Of a stretch of DNA of 23,888 nucleotides, positions 1 through 7,118 are shown in pieces. Below the pieces are notes generated by a model. That model made no database searches and had not been told where the DNA came from. It saw only the letters and a program-made list of their open reading frames with translations. The stretch is from an uncultured Brachyspira sp. (GTDB lineage: Bacteria > Spirochaetota > Brachyspiria > Brachyspirales > Brachyspiraceae): NCBI RefSeq assembly GCF_949287625.1, contig NZ_CASEGO010000032.1:1-23888 (forward strand), in the 5' to 3' direction. Position 1 is the stretch's first letter. The number at the start of each line of letters is the position of its first letter. A program made the position numbers and the translations under genes.

Positions 1-62
1 TTTCAAAAATTTTATTTCTTCGTCTGTTAAATTAAAATCCATATTTTGATTATACCATAAAT

Positions 63-98
63 TAAAAAATTGACAAACTTAAAAATTTTCAGTATATA
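63..98 (+). repeat. dispersed repeat copy carrying a consensus promoter
   Basis: An AT-rich segment that recurs almost unchanged at 23646-23681, differing at one base (C90 here, T there). It contains TTGACA at 70-75, a 17-base spacer and TATATA at 93-98, a near-perfect sigma-70 promoter reading to the right. It points into the hairpin at 109-134 and not into a gene on the + strand, so any transcript would be short. I see it as an intergenic repeat family; the promoter activity is inferred. Confidence 0.6.
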
Positions 99-100
99 TT

Positions 101-134
101 AAAAAAAACTGCCCCATAGCTCACTACAAGACAG
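101..134 (-). terminator. rho-independent terminator of the lipoprotein gene
   Basis: On the minus strand CTGTCTT (134-128) pairs with GGGGCAG (115-109), with further inner pairs and a small loop, and is followed by a run of eight T residues (108-101). Several pairs are G-U in the minus-strand RNA and would be C-A mismatches in the plus-strand RNA. This asymmetry fits termination of the lipoprotein gene that ends at 157. Confidence 0.6.
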
Positions 135-156
135 GCTTTTTATAATATTGATTGAT

Positions 157-864
157 TTAATTTATATTATTTCCAATTCCTTCTTTATATGTTTGAAGAG
201 TAATAGCATTTTCTCCATCACTTACATCTTTTGCATTGTTAACAGTACCAGATACTGTTGCTTCATAAGGCTGATTTTGATTTAATGTGAAACCTGATAA
301 ATCAAATTTCCATTTATCAGCTATAGCATCAGTACCTACATCTAAAGTTACTCTCATAGCTGTTTCTATATCTGTTTTAGTTATTATTTGAAGATTGGCA
401 ATTTGAAATTCTTCATCTAATGTGTATGTTTGATTATCTGATATTCTTGTAAATAAGAATGTTAATGTATATTTAACACTCTTTGCTTTTTCAGCTTTTT
501 TTATTTTTTCAATTCCAGAAGGAGATAATGATACTGTTATATAATCAGCAGTTGCAGGACTATATGGTACTGATATTGTATCTTGAGATAATGTAAAATC
601 TGAAGGCTCTAATTGGACTGTTCCAGAAGTTGTAACTTTGTTTATTTCAACTTTGGCTTCATAGCTTGTACTAAGCTGAATACGTCCTGAAGTTTTTACT
701 GTAGAATTATCAGTATCAACTCCTATACGAAATTCTTTATTAACACGATATACAGAAAATGTACCTATGTTAGGACTTGTAGGGGAATCATTCTTTCCTC
801 CGCAGCTAACTGCAAATATTACTGCTGTTAAGCATAAAAGAAATTTGAATAATTGTTTTTTCAT
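157..864 (-). CDS. predicted lipoprotein of unknown function
   Basis: A 235-residue protein with a short basic start, a hydrophobic stretch (about residues 6-19) and a lipobox ending FAVSC, with the lipidated cysteine at residue 21. It is therefore probably anchored in a membrane facing the periplasm or the cell surface. The mature part is rich in Ser, Thr and beta-strand-like segments and has no enzyme motif I recognise. An AAGGAG-type ribosome site lies just before the ATG. It stands alone, 155 bases downstream of the regulator gene, with its own terminator. The function is unknown; the lipoprotein call is firm. Confidence 0.8.
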   Translation of the reverse strand: MKKQLFKFLLCLTAVIFAVSCGGKNDSPTSPNIGTFSVYRVNKEFRIGVDTDNSTVKTSGRIQLSTSYEAKVEINKVTTSGTVQLEPSDFTLSQDTISVPYSPATADYITVSLSPSGIEKIKKAEKAKSVKYTLTFLFTRISDNQTYTLDEEFQIANLQIITKTDIETAMRVTLDVGTDAIADKWKFDLSGFTLNQNQPYEATVSGTVNNAKDVSDGENAITLQTYKEGIGNNIN

Positions 865-900
865 TTTAGTTGCTCCTTAAATATTTTTTATTTATAACAA

Positions 901-924
901 TTAAAGATTTTTTATCATCTTTAA
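901..924 (-). other. small inverted repeat upstream of the lipoprotein gene
   Basis: TTAAAGAT (901-908) pairs perfectly with ATCTTTAA (917-924). It lies in the 155-base gap between the regulator and the lipoprotein gene. No T run follows on the minus strand, so it is not an obvious terminator. It may be a 5' leader hairpin or an operator. Confidence 0.3.
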
Positions 925-1019
925 TAAGTTATCAAGTGTTTAAAGCATATCTATTCATATTAAATATATTTGCTCTTTATTCAATATTATTAATCAATAA
1001 AGTGATTACCTCATTATGG

Positions 1020-1505
1020 TTAGGTATGATTTTTATTTTCGCTTATGATACTGTAAAACTGTTTAGAGAACTTTTTTCTGTCAAAACAATTATTATCATA
1101 AGAATCGTATAAACTTAAAAGTATTAATGATAACAGCAATATACTTGCTTCATCAGTATTTAAATTACTCTTTTTATAATCATTTAATATAGTGCTTAAA
1201 TAATTATCATTAAAAGTGTCTTTAAAATCAGCGTCATTGATATTAAATATTTTTTTCACTTCAGTGCATATAGAACTTACAAGCTCATCTTCTATATGAT
1301 GTATGTTTTTTACAATATCTTTCATCTTCATAAATAACTCTTTGTTTTTTATTATTTTTGATAAGAAAAGTATTTCAAAAGATTTATTTTCAAAAATAAT
1401 ATTTTCTATCTCTCTTATTTCAAGTCCGTAAGATTTTAATTTTACTATCTCCCTTGCGATATCAAGATGCTCCATTATGTAGTATCTGCTTTCTGTTCTA
1501 ATCAT
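1020..1505 (-). CDS. C-terminal part of a split MerR-like regulator
   Basis: A 161-residue reading frame. Its first 45 residues (RTESRYYIMEHLDIAREIV and on to REIENII) look like the second half of a MerR-superfamily winged helix, the part that follows the LLP-turn in normal MerR proteins. The rest is a helical domain that I do not recognise. It overlaps the upstream frame by 8 bases. Its ATG sits directly after an A6-GG stretch, which is too close to act as a normal ribosome site. Removing one A from that run joins both frames into one 248-residue protein. Either this is a broken gene or one using frameshifting, or the sequence has a one-base error. Confidence 0.6.
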   Translation of the reverse strand: MIRTESRYYIMEHLDIAREIVKLKSYGLEIREIENIIFENKSFEILFLSKIIKNKELFMKMKDIVKNIHHIEDELVSSICTEVKKIFNINDADFKDTFNDNYLSTILNDYKKSNLNTDEASILLLSLILLSLYDSYDNNCFDRKKFSKQFYSIISENKNHT

Positions 1506-1767
1506 TCCTTTTTTCTACTCTGTATGCTGGAAGAAGCTCTTTATTATCCCATTCTCTTAATAAATTAATGCTCATATTCTTTATATTATTTTTTTCAAGA
1601 AGTTTTAAAAACTCTCCTATGGACATTAATCTTTTTTTGCTCCTTAAAATAAATGAATATTTTGGCAAAGTATATTTTTTGCTTTTTATAAAATAATGCA
1701 AATCAGAATGGTTTATATCTCTTTTAGCATTTGTATCTATATTGTTATTTTCATCTCTTCTAGCCAT
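1498..1767 (-). CDS. N-terminal part of a split MerR-like regulator
   Basis: An 89-residue frame. Residues about 48-85 (MSIGEFLKLLEKNN, then SINLLREWDNKELLPAYR) match the start of a MerR-type DNA-binding domain: helix, turn, helix, then the LLP motif. It stops six codons after LLPAY, in the middle of the expected wing. The missing half is in the +1 frame of the next entry. The first 45 residues are polar and have no clear fold. An AAGG ribosome site lies about 10 bases before the ATG. Alone it could not form a complete winged helix. A DUF1836-type regulator is an alternative family for the joined protein. Confidence 0.6.
   Translation of the reverse strand: MARRDENNNIDTNAKRDINHSDLHYFIKSKKYTLPKYSFILRSKKRLMSIGEFLKLLEKNNIKNMSINLLREWDNKELLPAYRVEKRND
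1509..1514 (-). other. A6 homopolymer at the regulator frameshift
   Basis: Six A residues on the minus strand lie between GTAG and GGAATG. With five A residues the frame reads VEKGMIRTES, which continues the MerR wing without a gap. With six it ends in RVEKRND and a stop. This is a likely slip site in replication, transcription or sequencing. Confidence 0.55.
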
Positions 1768-1799
1768 TTTATATTTACCTTACTTGTATAAAGTCAAAA

Positions 1800-2081
1800 T
1801 TAAAAAGTTATAATCATAGAGCCGTTAGCTGTTTTTTTATTTAATTTATATTGATAGCCTAAATATTTATATTTTTCAGCTTGTCTTAAAACAACATATT
1901 TCAGAATAGGTTTGTTGTTCTTACTATGAAGCCCTCTTCCAAATACCACCTCCATATTAATACTTAAACTGTTTCCAAATAATATTTTTAATATGCATAA
2001 TATCTTTAATAAATTTATGAAGCAGCTTCTTACTTCTTTTGCTCTTTTTCCATGCAAGTCAATAAATAAGTAAATGTTCAT
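1800..2081 (-). CDS. small Smr-domain protein (copy 1)
   Basis: A 93-residue protein that is essentially one Smr (MutS2 C-terminal) domain: DLHGKRAKEV at the start, then VFGRGLHS with NKPILKYVV, and a C-terminal GSMIITF strand. Smr domains are nucleic-acid-binding or nicking modules. The usual HGxG motif is FGRG here, so the conserved His is a Phe. The same change is present in the paralog at 2419-2691. An AAGGAG site precedes the ATG. The gene lies in the same direction as its neighbours, between the regulator and the 42-aa ORF. Its role is unknown. Confidence 0.75.
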   Translation of the reverse strand: MNIYLFIDLHGKRAKEVRSCFINLLKILCILKILFGNSLSINMEVVFGRGLHSKNNKPILKYVVLRQAEKYKYLGYQYKLNKKTANGSMIITF

Positions 2082-2181
2082 TATACAATCTCCTTAAATA
2101 TTATTATTAATTTTTTTAATACCTTGCTATCATTAGATATAAACTTTTTTATACTAACTTTCATCATTTATAATTTTTTCA

Positions 2182-2212
2182 CCGCCCCAAACTAATAAAT
2201 AATTTGAAGCGG
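2182..2212 (-). other. GC-rich hairpin specific to the minus-strand transcript
   Basis: In minus-strand RNA CCGCUUCAAA (2212-2203) pairs with UUUGGGGCGG (2191-2182), giving 10 pairs, two of them G-U. In plus-strand RNA those two would be C-A mismatches. It lies between the 42-aa ORF and the first Smr gene. No U run follows, so an RNA stabiliser or processing signal is as likely as a terminator. Confidence 0.45.
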
Positions 2213-2216
2213 CTTA

Positions 2217-2246
2217 CAGAAAAAATTTTATTTATTATTTTTTCTG
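2217..2246 (-). other. hairpin overlapping the stop codon of the 42-aa ORF
   Basis: CAGAAAAAAT and ATTTTTTCTG form a perfect 10-base stem with a 10-base AT loop. On the minus strand the first arm holds the last codons of the 42-aa ORF. The second arm ends in TTTTTTCTG, so it may act as a weak terminator before the GC-rich hairpin. Confidence 0.4.
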
Positions 2247-2363
2247 ATTAGGGTTCATCTGTTTTCCTCTATTGCCTTGATTCTTGTCATATGTAATATT
2301 TGTTCCAGATGTACCTTTGTTGGCATTTGAAATGTCAGCATTATGATTTGGTTTTTTACTCAT
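2235..2363 (-). CDS. 42-aa hydrophilic peptide, unknown function
   Basis: A small reading frame, MSKKPNHNADISNANKG and so on, ending RGKQMNPNQKK. It is preceded by a strong AAGGAG six bases before the ATG and followed by a stem-loop at its stop codon. The peptide is polar, rich in Asn, Lys, Gly and Gln, without Cys and without a membrane segment, so it is probably disordered in the cytoplasm. The clean ribosome site and the clear composition make it likely to be real. It sits between two Smr paralogs in the same direction. I do not recognise the family. Confidence 0.65.
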   Translation of the reverse strand: MSKKPNHNADISNANKGTSGTNITYDKNQGNRGKQMNPNQKK

Positions 2364-2418
2364 AATTAACTCCTTATATTAATTTTTATATAAAAAGATA
2401 TTTCACTTTTATATACTA

Positions 2419-2691
2419 TTACTGATTACATAAACTCACTATCATTGAACCTCCTAAAGTTCTTTTTCTTAAGAAGTATTTTTTTATGTATCCTATTTTT
2501 TTGTATTTTTTTACTACTCTTATAACAACATGTATTAAAATCGGCTTATTATCTATACTGTGCAAACCTCTGCCGAATACAATCTCTATGCTATTAGAAA
2601 AATTATTATTAATTAATGTTTCTAATATACTTATTAATTCTAATTTTGTTTCTTTGGCACTTTTGCCATGAAAATCATATTTATTAAGCAT
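2419..2691 (-). CDS. small Smr-domain protein (copy 2)
   Basis: A 90-residue single Smr domain, paralog of the gene at 1800-2081: DFHGKSAKE at the N-terminus, IEIVFGRGLHS, NKPILIHVV, and a GGSMIVSL final strand. Like its paralog it has FGRG in place of the usual HGxG. In copy 2 the first motif is DFHG where most Smr proteins have DLHG. A GGGGGAG ribosome site precedes the ATG. It starts 70 bases after the large TPR gene and is probably co-transcribed with it. Confidence 0.75.
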   Translation of the reverse strand: MLNKYDFHGKSAKETKLELISILETLINNNFSNSIEIVFGRGLHSIDNKPILIHVVIRVVKKYKKIGYIKKYFLRKRTLGGSMIVSLCNQ

Positions 2692-2761
2692 AGTTCTCCC
2701 CCATTAATTATTGATATGTATATAAAAATAGGTTTTTATACGTTATGCGGTTTTAATTTTA

Positions 2762-5700
2762 TTAAATTACAATGTCAGTTTTATTTAAGAATTTTCTGAC
2801 ATATTCTTTTTGATCTTTGCTTCCACTATTTAATATATCCCTTAGTTTTTCTTTTATATAATCATAATCACGCCATTGTTCACCGAAATTTATTAATTTA
2901 TTACTAAATACCTTCTGAGCCTCATAAAAATTGCCGAGTCTTATATAGCATAAGTATTTATATATATCGCTAGGGCTGCCTGAATTTTCAAAACAATTCA
3001 AAGCCTCCTCATATTTTCCAAGTTCGTACAAACTCTTTGCTTCGTATTCTTTAAAATCATAACTATAAATAATAGATTCTGATTTTAAAAGCTCTGTAAT
3101 TGAAGCTGCTATTTTTATAGTTTTTTCATATAATCCTTCTTTAAAATTTTTATCCAATATATCTTCGTAAATACTTCTTAAATATAATTTTTCAATTTTT
3201 TCCAAAGAATTAATATTATCTTTTATGCAGCTCTCTCCATTGTAGTTTTCAAATAGTTTTTCAAGACTATTGATAACATTGTCTTTTTTTTCTCTAGTCA
3301 AAGAATAAAAGCAGCAGTCAATCATAGCTAAAAAATAAAATCTTTCATTTCCTAACTTTTTATTAGAACATAAAGATACAATTTTGTTATGCAGATAATC
3401 TATATCTATAAATAAAGCAGACATAATAATATTATTTTCTTTTTTATAATACTCTGTTAAATTTATGTATATACTGCATAGCATTTCAATGTACTCTATA
3501 ATATTAGAAACAGAATTATTCAATTCATATTTATAATACTGCTTTATTTCATCTAATATATTTTTATCCGAATCACTAGCTTTACTATATGCCGTATCAA
3601 TATTATAAAGTATATATTCTTTTAAGCTATTATCATTTGTTTTGCGGTATTTATTATATTGATACTTAGCCAAATAAATATAGCCTTTATATGAGTTTTC
3701 ATTGACTTTCAAATCCTCTGAAAATAATCTAAATCCATCATCATAATTTTCAATAGAGCATTGACATATACCTATATATATAAGTATCTCTTCTTCATAT
3801 TTTATATAAAGTGCCTTATAATAAAATTCTAAAGCTTCTTCATATAAACATTTTCTAAGCATGTTATCTGCTTTTTCTCTGTACATATCTTTTATAAATA
3901 TATCTTTATGCCAGTTAATAGCCTCAGTAAATATTCTCTTTAATTCATTTTCAGCATTATAACCTTTTTTCAAGTATTCAAATGCTTCTTCTAAAATATC
4001 TTCTCTATTTATATCAAGTTCAAAAATTAGATATTTTATCATTCCTTTCATATAGTAAAAAATATTACTATTGTCTAAAAACTCATTGCATTTATCTAAA
4101 GCCAAGTTATAGTATTTTAAAGATTTTTCCTTTAAATTATCTATCAATAAAAACTGAGCCATTTTTGTAAAAGAAGCTATTAAATGTATGCTTTCTTCTT
4201 TAGAAGCATTATTGTTTGTGTATAAATATTTTGAATAAGATTTAATATGGTAGTCTTCTTGAATATTATTTACACTTTCAATATACTTCTCATTATCTCC
4301 TATTTCATAATAGAGTAATGAAATATATATGCTGCAGTATTGAAAATTATCGATACCTTGAAAAAGACTTAAAGCCTCATCATATTTTTCATCTTTATAT
4401 TTAATTATAGCTGAGTAATATAAGCACTCATTCTTATAATCATTTAAATTTTTTAATAAATCTTCTAAAATTTTTTTATAATCTTTATGTTTTATACCAT
4501 GATAATATTTTCCATCAGCTTCAATATCTTTCAAAATTTTTTCGTAATATTTTATTCTACATTCAATATTATCTAGTGCTTCATTAAAATATTTGATGCT
4601 TTTATCATACTTTGAAATTCTTAAAAAGAATTTTCCAGATTCTATCAAATATTTTACTTTCATATTATAAGTATTACAGTCTTCATTTGATAATATGAAT
4701 AAAGCTTCATACGAAAACATAAAATGTCTTTCTATAATATCATCACTAATTCTATAATCTTTATTAAATAATTTGATATTAGAATTAACATAATCAATAT
4801 CTATATTAATATCAATTACAGCTCTGTACTCATTATGCAAAGAAGTAATTATATTTTTAAAATCCTCCGTATTTCCAATTTTGTATTCTCTGTATATAAA
4901 AATTTCTATAATAAAGCATAAATAGTTTTTATAGCTAAAATTATCAGTATTTAAGTATTCTTTTATTTTTTCTATCCATTCTTGAGGCATAGGAAGTATA
5001 GATTGAAAAATACTTAATAGACTGCATTTATAAATGGAATTATCACTATACAAATTCAATGCTTTTTCCATATACTCGGCTGCCTCCCTAAACTGATAAA
5101 AACATCTATTTCCAAGATAATAATATATTAAGCTTTTTTCTTTATCATCTTCAAATAAATTTATAGCCTTATCAAAGTATTTTTTTATATTCTTAAATCT
5201 TTCTTTATCATTACGCTCTTTATAATATACAAAATAAAATCTGCATATATTAAATAGAAGTTTATGGTCTTCGTATACTTTTTCATCAAGCGATTCTATT
5301 ATTTTTTGAATTTTAAAACTTATATTAGATTCTATATCATAATCACTGCGATTATAACTAAACAAATTATTAGAATCTTTATTATATAAAGAAGTATAAT
5401 TTTTTAGATAACTCATTTTCAAAAAGTATAGAATCATTTTATTAAGTAAATATATACTTGATTCATTATGCTTTCCATAAACACCTAATAAATGATATAA
5501 AGTTACTCTATGCAAATCAAAGTCATTGAACAATATATCAATTAATTCTTTCACAGCCTCATAATCATCTGCACCATATAATCCTTTGTATATATTATCT
5601 ATAGCATATTTTACATCATTTCTGTTTAATGCTATAACAGCAATTTTTAAATATGCATTAGAATATTTACTATCCAATCTAATAGCTTCTGATAAATCAT

Positions 5701-6700
5701 CAAAAGCATCAATATCTTTTTTGTTTGAATAGTAACAGCAGGCTCTGTAATAGAAAGCGGCAGGATTTTCTGTTTTTAATTCTATTGATTTATTTAGATT
5801 ATTAAAAGCATTTTCTTTATCGTTTAATTTATAATAACACATACCAATAAAGCAGTATATTTCAGAATCTTCATTATTCAATTTTAAAGCTTCATATAAA
5901 ACTTCAAGAGCTTCTTTAAATCTTTCTAAATTATAAAGGCATTTGCCTTTAAAAATATAAATATTATTTTCACTATATCCTAGTTCAAAAGCTTTGCTAA
6001 AATCTTCTAATGCTGATTCAAATTTTTTTAGATTGAAATTTGATACCCCTTTGATATAATGAGCTTCTGCACTTTCATTATCAAGTTCTAATGCTTTATC
6101 AATATCTTCCAAAGCTTCTTCATGATTGCCTGCATCTTGTTTTTCCTCTGCAAATGATATTTTTTCTTTTATTTCCTCCTCTATCTTTTTTAAATCAAAA
6201 ATTATATTTTCAATTTCTGCTATTGATTTACCGCTTAATAATCTTGCTATTTCATCAAGTATTATAAAATGATGATAGCAGTATAATGCATTTTCTTCGT
6301 CCATTTTATAAGGATTTAGTATTCCTTTGTATTCATCTTTATGCAATTTAGTTCTTAAACTATCATAAAGCTTATCTTTAATATATTCTTTCAAGTTTGG
6401 AAGTTCACATATTTCTTTTTCTATCAAATCAATTTTATATTTTATTAAACGTATGAAAGCACCATTTTCAAAAAAACTATTTTTTATAATTTTTTTAAGT
6501 TCTTCATCATCTACTGTAGTTTTATCTGATTCTATTTTTAAAGTTTCATTATACAAAGAGATTTTTTGTTTTTTATAAATTCCTTTTTTAAAAGATACTA
6601 TATACATATCTTTTTTACCTTTTTTCATTGCCGCTTTAATAAATTCTTCTTTTGTTTCAGGTATTGGGTAGCTGCTGTTATTTATATTATATTTTATCAT
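2762..6700 (-). CDS. large TPR-repeat protein (1312 aa)
   Basis: A very long helical protein made of tetratricopeptide-like repeats. The clearest lie at about residues 182-370 (units such as HEEALEDIDKALELD, KFESALEDFSKAFELG, RFKEALEVLYEALKLN); more diverged repeats run to the C-terminus. TPR arrays are protein-binding scaffolds and the partner here is unknown. There is no signal peptide with the start chosen. I place the start at 6700, although the frame is open to 6799. An AGAGG site lies five bases before this ATG and a consensus promoter (6737-6765) lies within the longer frame, so the extra 33 residues, which look like a membrane segment, would not be transcribed. Probable first gene of a unit with the Smr genes. 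Confidence 0.85.
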   Translation of the reverse strand: MIKYNINNSSYPIPETKEEFIKAAMKKGKKDMYIVSFKKGIYKKQKISLYNETLKIESDKTTVDDEELKKIIKNSFFENGAFIRLIKYKIDLIEKEICELPNLKEYIKDKLYDSLRTKLHKDEYKGILNPYKMDEENALYCYHHFIILDEIARLLSGKSIAEIENIIFDLKKIEEEIKEKISFAEEKQDAGNHEEALEDIDKALELDNESAEAHYIKGVSNFNLKKFESALEDFSKAFELGYSENNIYIFKGKCLYNLERFKEALEVLYEALKLNNEDSEIYCFIGMCYYKLNDKENAFNNLNKSIELKTENPAAFYYRACCYYSNKKDIDAFDDLSEAIRLDSKYSNAYLKIAVIALNRNDVKYAIDNIYKGLYGADDYEAVKELIDILFNDFDLHRVTLYHLLGVYGKHNESSIYLLNKMILYFLKMSYLKNYTSLYNKDSNNLFSYNRSDYDIESNISFKIQKIIESLDEKVYEDHKLLFNICRFYFVYYKERNDKERFKNIKKYFDKAINLFEDDKEKSLIYYYLGNRCFYQFREAAEYMEKALNLYSDNSIYKCSLLSIFQSILPMPQEWIEKIKEYLNTDNFSYKNYLCFIIEIFIYREYKIGNTEDFKNIITSLHNEYRAVIDINIDIDYVNSNIKLFNKDYRISDDIIERHFMFSYEALFILSNEDCNTYNMKVKYLIESGKFFLRISKYDKSIKYFNEALDNIECRIKYYEKILKDIEADGKYYHGIKHKDYKKILEDLLKNLNDYKNECLYYSAIIKYKDEKYDEALSLFQGIDNFQYCSIYISLLYYEIGDNEKYIESVNNIQEDYHIKSYSKYLYTNNNASKEESIHLIASFTKMAQFLLIDNLKEKSLKYYNLALDKCNEFLDNSNIFYYMKGMIKYLIFELDINREDILEEAFEYLKKGYNAENELKRIFTEAINWHKDIFIKDMYREKADNMLRKCLYEEALEFYYKALYIKYEEEILIYIGICQCSIENYDDGFRLFSEDLKVNENSYKGYIYLAKYQYNKYRKTNDNSLKEYILYNIDTAYSKASDSDKNILDEIKQYYKYELNNSVSNIIEYIEMLCSIYINLTEYYKKENNIIMSALFIDIDYLHNKIVSLCSNKKLGNERFYFLAMIDCCFYSLTREKKDNVINSLEKLFENYNGESCIKDNINSLEKIEKLYLRSIYEDILDKNFKEGLYEKTIKIAASITELLKSESIIYSYDFKEYEAKSLYELGKYEEALNCFENSGSPSDIYKYLCYIRLGNFYEAQKVFSNKLINFGEQWRDYDYIKEKLRDILNSGSKDQKEYVRKFLNKTDIVI

Positions 6701-6736
6701 AAAAACCTCTTTGTTATCATCAATCTTTATATTTAA

Positions 6737-6765
6737 ATTATAATGAATTAACGATAAAAAGACAA
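6737..6765 (-). promoter_or_regulatory. sigma-70 promoter of the TPR gene
   Basis: On the minus strand TTGTCT (6765-6760), a 17-base spacer, then TATAAT (6742-6737). It predicts a start near 6730 and a leader of about 30 bases to the ATG at 6700. Confidence 0.6.
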
Positions 6766-6791
6766 TGAATAAATAGGGGTAATATTTTACA

Positions 6792-6858
6792 AAATACACA
6801 AATACAGATTAAATACACATATCAATACATTTATAGATACACTAATAAATACACTTAA
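6792..6858. repeat. degenerate 12-bp tandem repeat
   Basis: The core ATACA recurs at 6794, 6802, 6813, 6825, 6837 and 6849; the last four are exactly 12 bases apart. The unit is roughly AAATACACWTAT. The array begins 27 bases upstream of the -35 box of the TPR gene promoter. It could be a row of binding sites or a simple decayed satellite. Confidence 0.5.
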
Positions 6859-7060
6859 TAAAAATTCTATATACAATTTCAATATGACTATTCAAAATAA
6901 TGATACTGTTTTTATAAGCTTGGATTTTACTTTACAATATTTAAAAAAATATAATTGTTTATATATTAAAGGTTCATACATAAGAATGATAAAAAGAATT
7001 CTAAAAATACTCAAAAAAATTATAAAGTTTTTACATATATATGAATTTTTTTTGCTTTAA
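6859..7060. other. intergenic region between divergent genes
   Basis: The AT-rich remainder of the gap between the TPR gene (-) and the exoribonuclease gene (+). It contains one more ATACA core at 6871 and a weak 58-codon frame (6884-7060) without a ribosome site. I see no convincing gene, RNA or terminator. Confidence 0.4.
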
Positions 7061-7089
7061 TTGAAATAACTTTGAAAAAAGTATATATT
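7061..7089 (+). promoter_or_regulatory. sigma-70 promoter of the exoribonuclease gene
   Basis: TTGAAA (7061-7066), a 17-base spacer, TATATT (7084-7089). It predicts a start near 7096, which lies after the TTG at 7092 and before the ribosome site at 7107-7114. It therefore supports the ATG at 7119. Confidence 0.6.
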
Positions 7090-7118
7090 ATTTGAAATTT
7101 AATTTGAAAGGTGAATTA

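Noticed and set aside
870..1112. 80-codon hydrophobic frame on the plus strand
   Set aside because: It overlaps the 3' end of the regulator on the other strand, has no ribosome site, and its hydrophobic content comes from T-rich sequence.
2486..2671. 61-codon frame on the plus strand
   Set aside because: It is the reverse complement of the second Smr gene, which has clear motifs and a ribosome site.
6884..7060. 58-codon frame on the plus strand upstream of the exoribonuclease
   Set aside because: No ribosome site, composition of plain AT-rich sequence, and its stop codon lies directly before the exoribonuclease promoter.
7092..7118. TTG start for the exoribonuclease
   Set aside because: The predicted transcript begins near 7096 and the ribosome site serves the ATG at 7119.
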